A stretch of 64,000 nucleotides of DNA from CAWHBO01 sp963827735 (GTDB lineage Bacteria; Patescibacteriota; Patescibacteriia; Patescibacteriales; UBA12075), in NCBI GenBank assembly GCA_963827735.1, contig CAWHBO010000003.1, forward strand, positions 124,001 through 188,000, read 5' to 3'. Within the stretch, counting starts at the first letter, position 1; every line of letters starts with the position of its first letter. This document shows positions 25,781 through 35,000 of this stretch, piece by piece. The notes under the pieces are model-generated. The model made no database searches and was not told the DNA's origin. It worked only from the letters and a program-made list of their open reading frames with translations. A program made the position numbers and the translations under genes.

Positions 25781-27688
25781 TTATTCTCCGACCTCGTCAA
25801 AAGGGATCGTAAAGACAAACTCTGTCCCTTTGCCTTCTTCACTCTCAAAACTGATCTCACCCCCATGTTTCTTTATTATATTTTTGACGATGAAGAGCCC
25901 AAGGCCCGATCCTTCAGTCTGCAACCGGACGGCATTCTCGGCTCGGAAAAATTTTGAAAACAATTTGGCCTGATCTTTTTCCGGAATGCCGACGCCATTG
26001 TCCTTCACTTTCACCTTGAGGAAATTGCCTCCGGCTTCCAGCTTCACAAAAATCTTGCCGTGTTCAGGCGTATACTTGACGGCATTTTCCAGAAGATTCT
26101 GAATCACCAAGGCCATCTTGCCGCCGTCCATATACACCAGCGGCAACTTTTTCGGAGCGGTAAATTCCAGTTTGATGCTCTTCTGTTTTATGATCGTGCT
26201 TAAAGCATCAATTTGCAATTCCACGGCTTTTGTAAAATCTTCTTTCTGGAAATTATATCCGAATCTGCCCTCTTCAATGCGCGAGACATTGAGCATATCA
26301 TTGACCAAAATGATGATCCTTTCGTTGCTTTCGTATCCCTTGAACAAAAGCTTGGCCTGCTCTTCGTTCAATTTCCCGACATCGCCGTCCAAAATCATCT
26401 TGATCGCCCATTTGATGGCGGAAAGCGGGGTTCGGAGCTGATGCGCCGCAATGGAGATAAATTCCGATTTCATCTTATCAATCATTTTCTCCCTCGTCAA
26501 ATTGTAAAAAATCTTCATAATCCCCAAATTTTCATTGTTCTTATCCACGACTCCGGCTGTTATCACCTTATACGTATTTTCCTGGCCGCCCAAGCTTATC
26601 ACTGCTTCTTCTTCAAAGGGGTTGCCTGATTTCAGCTCTCGTGCCGTCTTCACGCTGAACTCTCTGTCCACGATTCCCCGGAAATTGTTCAGAGAATAAT
26701 TATCGTCAGAGGAAACCTTCTTCCCCAGATCGTTTTCCAAAAATCCAAAAACGTTCTGAGCCGCGGGATTAAACAGGCTCAAAGCATCGGTCTTATCAAT
26801 CAAGATGATCGGATCAACGAAATTGGAAATGATGGCGCTGGTTTTCCTTTGCTCCTTTTCCGTGCTCTCGCGCGCCAGCTTCAGATCGGAAAAAGCCCTG
26901 AGCATTGATTTTTCCGAATTTTCCAATTCATTTATCTTCCCTTCCAGCTGTTTGTTTATGTTCGTGATGATCTCGTCATGCTTCTTTAACTGTTCGGCAG
27001 ATTGCGCGCTTTTTTCCAGCAGTTTCAGACGATCATCTTTTTCCTGGATCGTTTTGCTTGAATTCTCAAAAAGATCCTGCTCCCGCTTGAAAAAATACTT
27101 TGAGCCGTAACCGGAAATGATGGCGATCACCAGGTATAAATTGGAAGCAATGATCGTCTTGATCAGATTCAGAGTCGCGAATCTGACCTCATATGAACTG
27201 AAAGTGTTTAAAAATTGCTTATCAAAAAGATATCCGAAGATCATGTTGAAATATTCAAAAACAGCAAAAATGTTTACCATGAGTCCGGACAACAAAGCGG
27301 TTATGACCGAACCTCTGACCCCGAACAAAATGGAGGCGGAAATGATCGGGATAAAAAAGAACAAACTGGCCATTGATTTCTCCCCCAGAAGATAAGTGAT
27401 AACCGTAAAAACCAAAAGCTCAATCGCAATCTGCCAAAAGCCCAAAACTTTCAGCTTATGCTCTGACTTGTTTTTCTTGATGTTTTTCAGATTCAGCAAA
27501 AGGATGCTGTTGGCGACCAAAAAAAGCAAAAGCAAAGCGGCGATATAAAAGAAAGAAAAAGTATATTCAAAAAGGCTGACCAGCGAATTTCCAAGAATCC
27601 CAATCAAAAAAACCGCCACCATATAAAACCAGCGGCTGTTGATGACCCATTCGTTTATCTCCAGTTTTCGTTCGTAGTTATAATCCAT
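25781..27688 (-). CDS. Membrane sensor histidine kinase
   Basis: N-terminal membrane domain with about six helices (residues 17-205), a coiled coil (205-280), a PAS domain (SAIISNFVDPIILID to near 400), then HisKA with the phosphorylated His in AAHQLRTPLSAIKWAIK at about residue 416. The HATPase domain carries the N-box NLLENAVKYTP and the G boxes DNGVGIPEKD and GSGLGLFIVKNII. The length (635 aa) and domain order are those of multi-pass PAS kinases. It is cotranscribed with the tandem-receiver protein downstream. The signal sensed is unknown. Confidence 0.93.
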   Translation of the reverse strand: MDYNYERKLEINEWVINSRWFYMVAVFLIGILGNSLVSLFEYTFSFFYIAALLLLFLVANSILLLNLKNIKKNKSEHKLKVLGFWQIAIELLVFTVITYLLGEKSMASLFFFIPIISASILFGVRGSVITALLSGLMVNIFAVFEYFNMIFGYLFDKQFLNTFSSYEVRFATLNLIKTIIASNLYLVIAIISGYGSKYFFKREQDLFENSSKTIQEKDDRLKLLEKSAQSAEQLKKHDEIITNINKQLEGKINELENSEKSMLRAFSDLKLARESTEKEQRKTSAIISNFVDPIILIDKTDALSLFNPAAQNVFGFLENDLGKKVSSDDNYSLNNFRGIVDREFSVKTARELKSGNPFEEEAVISLGGQENTYKVITAGVVDKNNENLGIMKIFYNLTREKMIDKMKSEFISIAAHQLRTPLSAIKWAIKMILDGDVGKLNEEQAKLLFKGYESNERIIILVNDMLNVSRIEEGRFGYNFQKEDFTKAVELQIDALSTIIKQKSIKLEFTAPKKLPLVYMDGGKMALVIQNLLENAVKYTPEHGKIFVKLEAGGNFLKVKVKDNGVGIPEKDQAKLFSKFFRAENAVRLQTEGSGLGLFIVKNIIKKHGGEISFESEEGKGTEFVFTIPFDEVGE

Positions 27689-27725
27689 AATCTCCTATAT
27701 TATAACATTTTTTGGGAATAAAATA

Positions 27726-27750
27726 AAACCCCGCCAAAAGGGCGGGGTTT
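27726..27750. terminator. Bidirectional GC-rich terminator
   Basis: AAACCCCGCC, 5-nt loop, GGCGGGGTTT between the NIF3-like gene and the histidine kinase gene; both read on the minus strand, so it ends the NIF3-like transcript. Confidence 0.85.
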
Positions 27751-27847
27751 ATTAAATGGTCAAAGGTTGAAGGTCAAATGTTAAATGTCGATAAGATAAA
27801 TGTAGATTGGTCAATTGTTTTTTTATCTTATTTTTCTTCTTGTTCTT

Positions 27848-28789
27848 CTAGCTTCTTTTTACTCGAATAAGCCCTGAACAAGCCACAACTTCAATCCCCT
27901 TCTTCTCAAGCTTATCCAAGAATAAATTCATGCCCAGAGAATCAGAAGCCATGTGTCCGGCGATGATCACGTTCAAGTGGTATTTCTCCGCTTCCTTCCG
28001 ATGTTCCTCGCTCATATGCATGCCGATGATCGTACCGATCCCGGCTTGCGCCATTTTCTCATATATTTCTTTCGCTCCGCTGGTTCCGCCCGTAAATTCC
28101 GTAACCGCGATCTTACCGCAGCTGTTTTCAGGCGAGCCGACGAAAATCTTGGGGCCGGCACCAATCTTCACGGCTTCCTTAAACTCCGGAATGCTTTTTA
28201 TCAAGTCCATAAGATCAGAAATGAATTCCGGCTGCTTGCTTTCCACTAATTTTTCCAAGAAATTCGCTCCCAGATTATCAGCCACTGTATGTGTGCAGAT
28301 AAAATCAATTTTCAAAATTTTGGCCGTATCCACCGCCCGGTTATGATTGATCGGCGAAATGCCGCGATGCACTTCCGAGATCCGCGGCCTCATCACTGAT
28401 TCGGCGATGTTGATCGGCACGCCGTACTGCGACAGCACTTCCGACTGCAGATCCATAACTGAGTGGAGCCCGGCCAAAGCCTTGCCTTCCGGGTGATGAG
28501 CGATCACCAGATCAATCCCCAGGCTCTCTGCCAAAAGCAATTCCGGTGTTTCCATATCAATCCCAACCAAAACTTTTTTGATGGCTTTCTTTTTGTTATC
28601 AATCAAAATCCGCGTATCGCCGTATGGATTTGTCAGCCGGTCTTTGTCAAATTCTTCTTTTTCATCTTTACCGAGCTTATCGTACAACTTTTTTGTACGC
28701 TCCAGATATTTTTTTACTTTCTCCGCACCTCGCAGATCGGCCTTCATGCCCATCTCCACCGCTAAATCAAAAATTTCCTTGGTTATCAT
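27848..28789 (-). CDS. NIF3-like dinuclear metal-centre protein
   Basis: Resembles the NIF3/YbgI family of hexameric dinuclear metal proteins, whose function is unsettled. Key segments: VLVGIDMETPELLLAESLGIDLVIAHHPEG with the metal-binding HHP near residue 118, TEFTGGTSGAKEIYEKM, and the C-terminal IAGHMASDSLGMN, matching the family's second metal-binding site. An N-terminal helical extension of about 85 residues is present. It is 313 aa, within family range. It is a stand-alone gene. Confidence 0.7.
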   Translation of the reverse strand: MITKEIFDLAVEMGMKADLRGAEKVKKYLERTKKLYDKLGKDEKEEFDKDRLTNPYGDTRILIDNKKKAIKKVLVGIDMETPELLLAESLGIDLVIAHHPEGKALAGLHSVMDLQSEVLSQYGVPINIAESVMRPRISEVHRGISPINHNRAVDTAKILKIDFICTHTVADNLGANFLEKLVESKQPEFISDLMDLIKSIPEFKEAVKIGAGPKIFVGSPENSCGKIAVTEFTGGTSGAKEIYEKMAQAGIGTIIGMHMSEEHRKEAEKYHLNVIIAGHMASDSLGMNLFLDKLEKKGIEVVACSGLIRVKRS

Positions 28790-28954
28790 ATGTTTCTACT
28801 TAGAGTCAGAAAATATTTCTGTCTTCTTGGTTATTTATTATTATCAAAAAAACTGTTTCTTCACAAATTAACACAAATTACAGACAAATTTACACAAATC
28901 ACAAATCTTGTTTATAAACAATCCTGCGGCCTACGAACCTAATTTCCTAATATC

Positions 28955-29695
28955 CTAATATCCCAATATCCTAATATTCTTCTGTATCTTCGTCGTTATC
29001 TTTAATTCCAAATCATCAGAAATATAAAAATCAATCTCGCTCCTCACCCCGAACTTGCCTGATAAATATACCCCCGGCTCAATCGTATATCCAAGATTTT
29101 TATATAATCTTTTCTTGTTTTTTACGCTCAGTCGCCCGTAAGGTCCATGCGCCGATACGAATCCGAGGCTGTGCCCGGTCGTGTGTTTGAAATTTTTGCC
29201 ATAACCTTTTTCGGAAATATATTCTCTGGCAATCGCATCCACTTCGCTCCCTGAAGGAACCATACCTTGTTTCAAACTTTTTTTCAAGAACAAAAGCGCC
29301 CGGTCTCTGGCTTCAATCACAACCTTAAAAACTTTTTCAATTTCCGGACTGAGCTTTTCCCCTTTGTATGCCATCCAAGTGATATCCGCAAACGGCGCGC
29401 CCGCTTGATTGAGCCGCGCCCAAATATCAATCATGATAAGAGTATTAGGTCTAATAATTTTTGAATACTGCGAAGGAAAGTAGTGCACGTACTGCGTGTT
29501 CTCCCCAAACGCCACAATCGCGCCAAAAGCGTCTGTCTTTAAATCATATTCTTTAAATTTTTTTAATATAAATTCCTTGACTTCATACTCGCTTATCTTC
29601 TCTGACTTCTTGATCAAATCAAAAGCCTCGTTTTTGATCGTGTCCAAGATTTTTGCCGCTTTCTTATGCTGTGTAATTTTTTCATCATCCCACAT
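28955..29695 (-). CDS. M24 family metallopeptidase (Xaa-Pro aminopeptidase-like)
   Basis: Pita-bread-fold metallopeptidase. The metal ligands can be followed: Asp in LIMIDIWAR, Asp in PFADITWMAYKG, His in HTTGHSLG, Glu in YTIEPGVYL and Glu in GVRSEIDFYI. At 246 aa it consists of little more than the catalytic domain and lacks the N-terminal creatinase-like domain of full aminopeptidase P. It may clip N-terminal residues from peptides. TAATATCC repeats (28940-28985) overlap its 3' end. Confidence 0.85.
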   Translation of the reverse strand: MWDDEKITQHKKAAKILDTIKNEAFDLIKKSEKISEYEVKEFILKKFKEYDLKTDAFGAIVAFGENTQYVHYFPSQYSKIIRPNTLIMIDIWARLNQAGAPFADITWMAYKGEKLSPEIEKVFKVVIEARDRALLFLKKSLKQGMVPSGSEVDAIAREYISEKGYGKNFKHTTGHSLGFVSAHGPYGRLSVKNKKRLYKNLGYTIEPGVYLSGKFGVRSEIDFYISDDLELKITTKIQKNIRILGY

Positions 29696-29696
29696 A

Positions 29697-29825
29697 TTAA
29701 ATAATTCCTAATTTCCAATTTCTAATTTCTAATTTTCTATTTATTTTTTATCTCAATATCCTAATATCCTAATATCCTAATTTCTAATTTCTAATTTCTA
29801 AACAATTTTTAATTCTTAATTTTTA
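29697..29825. repeat. TAATTTC / TAATATCC tandem repeats
   Basis: Repeats in two clusters (29706-29737 and 29755-29800), then AATTTTTAATTCTTAATTTT. They fill the spacer between the M24 gene and the htpX remnant. Confidence 0.85.
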
Positions 29826-29895
29826 ATTGCCTCTCTCCCTCTAAGCGCCGCCACTCTCTCCTCAATCGGCGGATGCGTCCCACCTACGCTGAAGC
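29826..29895 (-). pseudogene. Orphan htpX 3' end fragment
   Basis: On the minus strand this encodes GTHPPIEERVAALRGREAIK in frame. That is a second version of the htpX C-terminus, whose intact copy just upstream reads THPPIKERVNVLRGMNV. It follows a GCCCGCCGAAGCTTC segment after the htpX stop. It looks like a left-over tail after repeat-mediated replacement or partial duplication. Confidence 0.75.
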
Positions 29896-29917
29896 TTCGG
29901 CGGGCAAGCATAAACAT

Positions 29918-30835
29918 CTAAACATTCATCCCCCTTAAAACATTTACTCTTTCTTTAATTGGCGGATGAGTCATAAAAAGCTTTGTAAAAAATCCCGCCT
30001 CCTGGCCGCTGTCGGTTTTGAACGGCGAGGCGATATACAAATGCGCGGTGGCGCGGTTGGCAACTTCCAAAGGCTCTTGGTCCGCGGAAATCTTTTCCAA
30101 GGCTCTGGCCAAGCCTTCCGGGTAACGGGTCAGCAATGCGCCATCGGCGTCAGCCGCAAATTCGCGCTTCCGGGAAATCGCAAATTGCATGAGATATGCA
30201 AAAAGCGGAGCCAGAATGGAAAAAATCACGGCGATGACAATGATGATCAGCTGTAATTGCCCTCCCTCCCTGTTGTTGCTGCGCCTTCTTCCGCCTCCGA
30301 AAAAAGTCCAGCGCCGGAACCAATCGGCCAGCAGGACGACCACGCCGACCAGCACGGTAACGATCGTGGCCAAAAGGATGTCCCGATTTCCGATATGCGA
30401 AAGCTCATGCGCGATCACTCCTTCCAGTTCGCTTTTTTCAAGCTTGGAAAGAAGCCCGGATGTGACAGCCACCACCGCATGTTCGGCATTGCGCCCGGTC
30501 GCGAAAGCGTTCGGAGCGGTATCGTTGATGATATATATTTTCGGCACCGGAAGTCCGGCGGTGATGCAGAGATTTTCTACGATATGATAAAGCTCGCGGT
30601 TCGCATCATGTTCAACCAATTTAGCGTCAGACATGGCCAGCACGATCTTATCGCTCCACCAGTAGGAGACAAACGACATCACGGAGCTGAGAACCACGGC
30701 AAAAATCAGAATCCCCTGGTTATCCATGGCGTAGCTAAACACATAACCGACAAGGATGATAAACACGAAAAACGCTGACATGAGAAGCCAGGTTTTGTTC
30801 CGGTTGGAATCGGAGTGGCTGTAAAGAGTTGGCAT
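29918..30835 (-). CDS. htpX: HtpX-type zinc metalloprotease
   Basis: Membrane M48 protease for quality control of membrane proteins. Two N-terminal membrane helices (residues 15-60), the zinc motif HELSHIGNRD near residue 140, two more hydrophobic helices (155-175 and 198-225), and the third ligand Glu in SRKREFAADADGALLTR. It is 305 aa. Upstream are a palindromic operator within a good promoter and a possible leader peptide. A duplicate piece of its own 3' end follows the stop. Confidence 0.93.
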   Translation of the reverse strand: MPTLYSHSDSNRNKTWLLMSAFFVFIILVGYVFSYAMDNQGILIFAVVLSSVMSFVSYWWSDKIVLAMSDAKLVEHDANRELYHIVENLCITAGLPVPKIYIINDTAPNAFATGRNAEHAVVAVTSGLLSKLEKSELEGVIAHELSHIGNRDILLATIVTVLVGVVVLLADWFRRWTFFGGGRRRSNNREGGQLQLIIIVIAVIFSILAPLFAYLMQFAISRKREFAADADGALLTRYPEGLARALEKISADQEPLEVANRATAHLYIASPFKTDSGQEAGFFTKLFMTHPPIKERVNVLRGMNV

Positions 30836-30853
30836 ATATATTTTTTACGAAAT

Positions 30854-30937
30854 TAATTTATGTTTTTCTTTTCTAAAATTCTAAACCCATAATTCCTTAT
30901 CTTTTCTTTCAACACCTTCCCAGTGCTGAAATCCATG
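30854..30937 (-). CDS. Possible 27-residue leader ORF upstream of htpX
   Basis: ATG at 30937 gives MDFSTGKVLKEKIRNYGFRI plus seven residues, then TAA. The ATG falls almost exactly at the transcription start expected from the TTGATA/TATTAT promoter, so it would be leaderless. It could be a chance ORF or a coding remnant. Low confidence. Confidence 0.25.
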
Positions 30938-30942
30938 CGGTC

Positions 30943-30971
30943 ATAATAACAAACTTTATAAAGTTTATCAA
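30943..30971 (-). promoter_or_regulatory. Promoter with palindromic operator upstream of htpX
   Basis: On the minus strand, -35 TTGATA (30966-30971), 17-bp spacer, -10 TATTAT (30943-30948). The spacer holds the perfect 16-bp palindrome AAACTTTATAAAGTTT (30951-30966). A second identical copy lies at 30980-30995, 29 bp away. The arrangement is that of a repressor with two operators. Confidence 0.6.
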
Positions 30972-31021
30972 AATATACAAAACTTTATAAAGTTTATAAA
31001 CAAAGCAATCTTGGTTTATGT

Positions 31022-31900
31022 TTATAACAAATCGCCAATTTCGCTGAATTTGTTGACGGCCACCCGGGTATAGATTTGCGTGGTTTCCAAACGGGCATGC
31101 CCGAGGAGCGCTTGGATATATCGCAAGTTCACTCCGTTTTCCAGCAAATGCGTGGCAAAACTGTGCCGCATGGTATGCGCGCTGACCGCTTTCGCAATCC
31201 CCGCTTTTTGCGCGGCCGAACTGACGATTTTCTGCAGTGAACGAACGCTGATCTTGGCTCCCGGGACAAGACTTTCAAACAGATACTGGCGCGGACAGAA
31301 TTCCAGAAGATATTTTTCAATGTTACCGAGCACGGTTTGGGAAATGATCGTCACTCTGTCTTTCCGGCCTTTGCCGCATTTTACAAAAACAGATTTACGT
31401 TCAATGTCTATATCGTCAATTCTTAAATTCCTGGCTTCTTCAACCCTGAGTCCCGTGCTATATAAAACTTGAACCACCAGTTTGTGCTTGATGTTATCCA
31501 GACAGTCAATCATGCGGGCAATTTCCGGCTTTGACAAAACAGTTGGCAAATATTTTTCTGTTTTCGGTCTTTTGATGCCCAAATCAGAAGAAAAAAAATT
31601 CCGGGCCATGATGTTTTGGAAATAAAACTTGATTGCGTTGATTGCAAGGTTTACTGTTGAGCTTGAACGATTGCTTGTAACCAAAAAATCCAAATATTCC
31701 CTGATATCCTGCCGGTTAATTTCATCACTAAATTTATTTGCAAATCTTAGTAATTCTTTGTTATAATAAACATAAGCGCTGATTGTCTTTTCGCTCATAT
31801 TCCTGATCCTTAATTCTTGTATCAAATTGTTGATTGGATCGCGCGTCAAATTGTTTGTTCTGTTGTTTATTGATGTTGGCATAATCCCTTCTGCTAACAT
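31022..31900 (-). CDS. Tyrosine recombinase, integron-type integrase of the cassette array
   Basis: Site-specific tyrosine recombinase with the full catalytic set: R152 (STGLRVEE), K177 (GKGRKDR), H242 and R245 (HTMRHSFATHLL), H268 (LLGHAR), Y277 (IYTRV). The N-terminal SAM-like core-binding domain covers about residues 22-105. It is transcribed away from the cassette array, with an attI-like core 60 nt upstream of its ATG, exactly as in integrons. However, the extra segment near patch III that marks classical IntI proteins is not visible: only about 40 residues separate KDRVTI from HTMRHS. The protein looks Xer-like. The start may be the ATG at 31882, which has AGAAGGG just upstream; the ATG at 31900 would be nearly leaderless given the -10 at 31913. 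Confidence 0.9.
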   Translation of the reverse strand: MLAEGIMPTSINNRTNNLTRDPINNLIQELRIRNMSEKTISAYVYYNKELLRFANKFSDEINRQDIREYLDFLVTSNRSSSTVNLAINAIKFYFQNIMARNFFSSDLGIKRPKTEKYLPTVLSKPEIARMIDCLDNIKHKLVVQVLYSTGLRVEEARNLRIDDIDIERKSVFVKCGKGRKDRVTIISQTVLGNIEKYLLEFCPRQYLFESLVPGAKISVRSLQKIVSSAAQKAGIAKAVSAHTMRHSFATHLLENGVNLRYIQALLGHARLETTQIYTRVAVNKFSEIGDLL

Positions 31901-31912
31901 ATTTATACAAAT

Positions 31913-31941
31913 ATTTTAACTAATTTTTAATATTTATTCAA
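31913..31941 (-). promoter_or_regulatory. Integrase promoter (Pint)
   Basis: Minus strand TTGAAT (31936-31941), 17-bp spacer, TAAAAT (31913-31918). The predicted start is about 25 nt from the ATG at 31882. Confidence 0.55.
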
Positions 31942-31955
31942 CAGGTTCATATATA
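31927..31955 (+). promoter_or_regulatory. Possible cassette promoter (Pc)
   Basis: TTAATA (31927-31932), 17 bp, TATATA (31950-31955), four of six matches each, pointing into the array and overlapping the integrase promoter face-to-face. Tentative. Confidence 0.35.
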
Positions 31956-31971
31956 ACTAGTTGTGCGAAAT
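31940..31971 (+). other. attI-like site at the array start
   Basis: Core GTTGTGCGAAAT at 31960-31971 matches the R' side of all 14 attC sites (GTTRNNNG-AAAT). It is not preceded by an attC-type hairpin, only by AACAGGTTCATATATAACTA, as expected for a primary attI site. It is 60 nt from the integrase start. Confidence 0.75.
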
Positions 31972-32099
31972 GCATGTTTTCCTTTTGGGCTAACGCCCTG
32001 GCTTAAAAAAGAATCTAATTTTGTTTTTTATTTAAAGAGGGGTGATACTGATTTTTTTCTACCCACAAAGGGGCAGAAAAAATTTATTTAATATTACAT

Positions 32100-35000
32100 A
32101 TGGAAAAATATTCGCTAGAACGTGCTCAAAATGAAGCATTTGAAATTCAAAAGAGAGCTAAAGAAGAAAGGGCCATAGAAAATAGTTCTGATATATTGTC
32201 AAAAGAAGATTATACAAACAATGAAATCTCTTTTATAAAAACTAAAATAATTGAAGAATTAAGTGGTAATGGCTATCTGTATGATTCTCTGAGGGATATT
32301 AAATTTCATCAGGAATTACTCTCCGATCAAGATGTTCAAAACGCAGTCAATCAGAGACTCTTAAAGTCGCTAAATTTTTCCGGAGCTATTAAAGAAATTA
32401 ATAACATAGTGAAAGAATTTAATCCGACTCAAGAATTTATTGATAGTCCAGAGTTTCGTGAAAAACTACTAAGCGTATTACAAAAAGACCTATCAGATAC
32501 TACATCTTCCCTAAATATTTATTCCTTAAACTGCGCAATAAATTTTCGTTTTCCTTCAGAAATGATTTTAATAGATAAGGTACAGCATAATATTGCAGGA
32601 TTTATAAAAACAGAACTTTCATTTAGGAGAAACGAAAATGTGCTAAGAGTAGTAGAGGCAATCAATCGACTTGCTCCATCAACTGAAAATGTGCGAATTA
32701 TTTACAGCGATTTGGTTTATGCTAAAGAAAAATACGCAATTGATTTTGCAGATAAATTCAATATTTCAATGGAAGAAAGAAAAATAATAATCAATAAAAA
32801 CTTACTTGATGTCTTGGATCGCGGTCAATATGAGAACTTTTTAGAATTTAAAGAAGCGCTAAACTTGCCTGAAGTTGATTTTGAATTAATCTGTAAAGAG
32901 GGGTTGTTACAATCTTTTGAAAAAGGAAACATTCAAAGCACCTTAGGAATGTTGGAAAGTTTGCGTCTTCCTAAGACAATAATACATTCGGAAGAAATAG
33001 ACGCAGTCGCAAAAGTTGCCATAAAAAAATACCTAACAGATTATTTATCATCAAACATGTCACATCATGCCATGGGCATTTATGGTGATCTGATTAAATT
33101 TGATGCTAAATTTCAATTAACGGAAAATGATTATTGTGACGTTGCAAAAGAAATATTTAAAAAAACAGATAACAGTTTTTCTGTAATGCTTGGAATGCAT
33201 GAGGTTTCAAAATTACCAGAGTCGATTATTCAAAATCCTGAATTGCGATTAATAATAGCTGATAAAATTATAAACACCTTAAAAGAAACTCAGCAAGATG
33301 GAGAGACAATATTGTTTACTGGAGATGTTGCTGATATTAAAAAACTATTTAAAATAACATATACAAACATTGAAATATATTCAAATTTTCCTGGAATAGA
33401 AAAAATTGTTAATTCAATTATCGAAATTAATCCGAATCTTTTGACTAACTTTGAAAATGATGATTTTCTTCTGCAGTTCGTGCCATATGCAAAAAATACA
33501 GATTATTTTTCTGATATTTTGCAAAAATCCCCCTTTTTATTACAGGCACTAATTGAAAACAAACAACATGGTTCCAAATTATTACTGAAGTACCCAGAAT
33601 TTGACAATGATGCCAAACAAAATATTACAACCTTATATAGCAACAAAAAAGAAATACAAAAAAAACATACAGATATTGATCCCAATTCTTCTGAATTTAG
33701 AATATTTATGCAAAAGGAACTGGCTAAGTTTGGAAGAAATGAAATTATTTTGGCTGAGATTAAAAAAAGTGGAGTTAATGTTAAACAATGGCTGGAATAT
33801 ATTGAAGAGCAACACTTTGATCTAGGTGTAGAAGATGATGTTCCATTTTCTAAACAAATTCAATCACCAATAAAGCGTATTGATCAATCAATAGGTAATT
33901 ACATAAACCAAATTGCTACCACTCTTGGTCAATACAAAAAAGACCTGATATCAAAAGAATCAATGTCTGATAAAAAACCAGAGTTGGAGGCCAAGCTCGC
34001 TAAAATGCGAGAACAATTAATTGTATCTAAACTTTCAGGTGATGAAGCTAGAAGTCAAGGTATTCAGAAAGGTGTTACAAGTCTAGAAAAACAAATAGAG
34101 CAACTAAAACCAGATAACCTTTGGAATAAAATTAGTGGCGAAATTGAACGATTGAAATCAAGCACCGAACATTTATCAAAATTATTTCAAGAGCTCTGCT
34201 TACTAGAGGAAGGCATAAAAACCATTGGCGATGATAAAAAATTGCAAGTTGCCCAGAAAGACAAAATAAAAAAACAAGAGCAAAAAATAAAAGAAAAAAT
34301 TATTGATTTTGATAAATCGTTAACGGGCTTTCAGAATAATTTCAATTCAATATTGAAACAAGCTTTTTCAACTGGCAGGGCTGATTCTATAAGTCAAGAA
34401 ATTACAATGTCTATTGGTGAAGATTTTGATCATTATCGAACAGACTTCAGCACTATTCAAAGCCTATTTAAAGAAGACTCTAGCCCGCTTGAGAAGACAC
34501 CGATGCGCATAGGTATCGCACCTCGAAATCCTGACGTTGATTTATATTTAGGCAACTATGCGCCATGCTGTATTTGTATTGATAGTGAATACCACGGAGG
34601 GCAATCACCAATAGCTGATTATGCCACGGACTTAGGAATGCATAATATAGTTGTATATGATGAGCAACGAAAAAAACCAGTGGCAGTGGCTTGGTGTTTT
34701 ATTGGTAAAAACAATAATGGTAATGAGCCAATTTTAGTAATAGATAATATTGAAGCTAATACTGATTATTCAATAAAATTCAAATCTCAACTAGAAAAGA
34801 AACTGGGCGAGTATATAACAAAATTTGCAAAAGCATCAAAAATTAGTAAAATAATCCAAGGACAATTGAACAATGATTTGGAAGTTGCTGAATTATCCGA
34901 AATTGATAAAAAATTAGGAGGCACTAATAGAGCTACTGGGTACTATCTTGAAGCAGAACGAGATGTTGATGAAAATGACGCAGAAGATTGGGAAGAAGAT

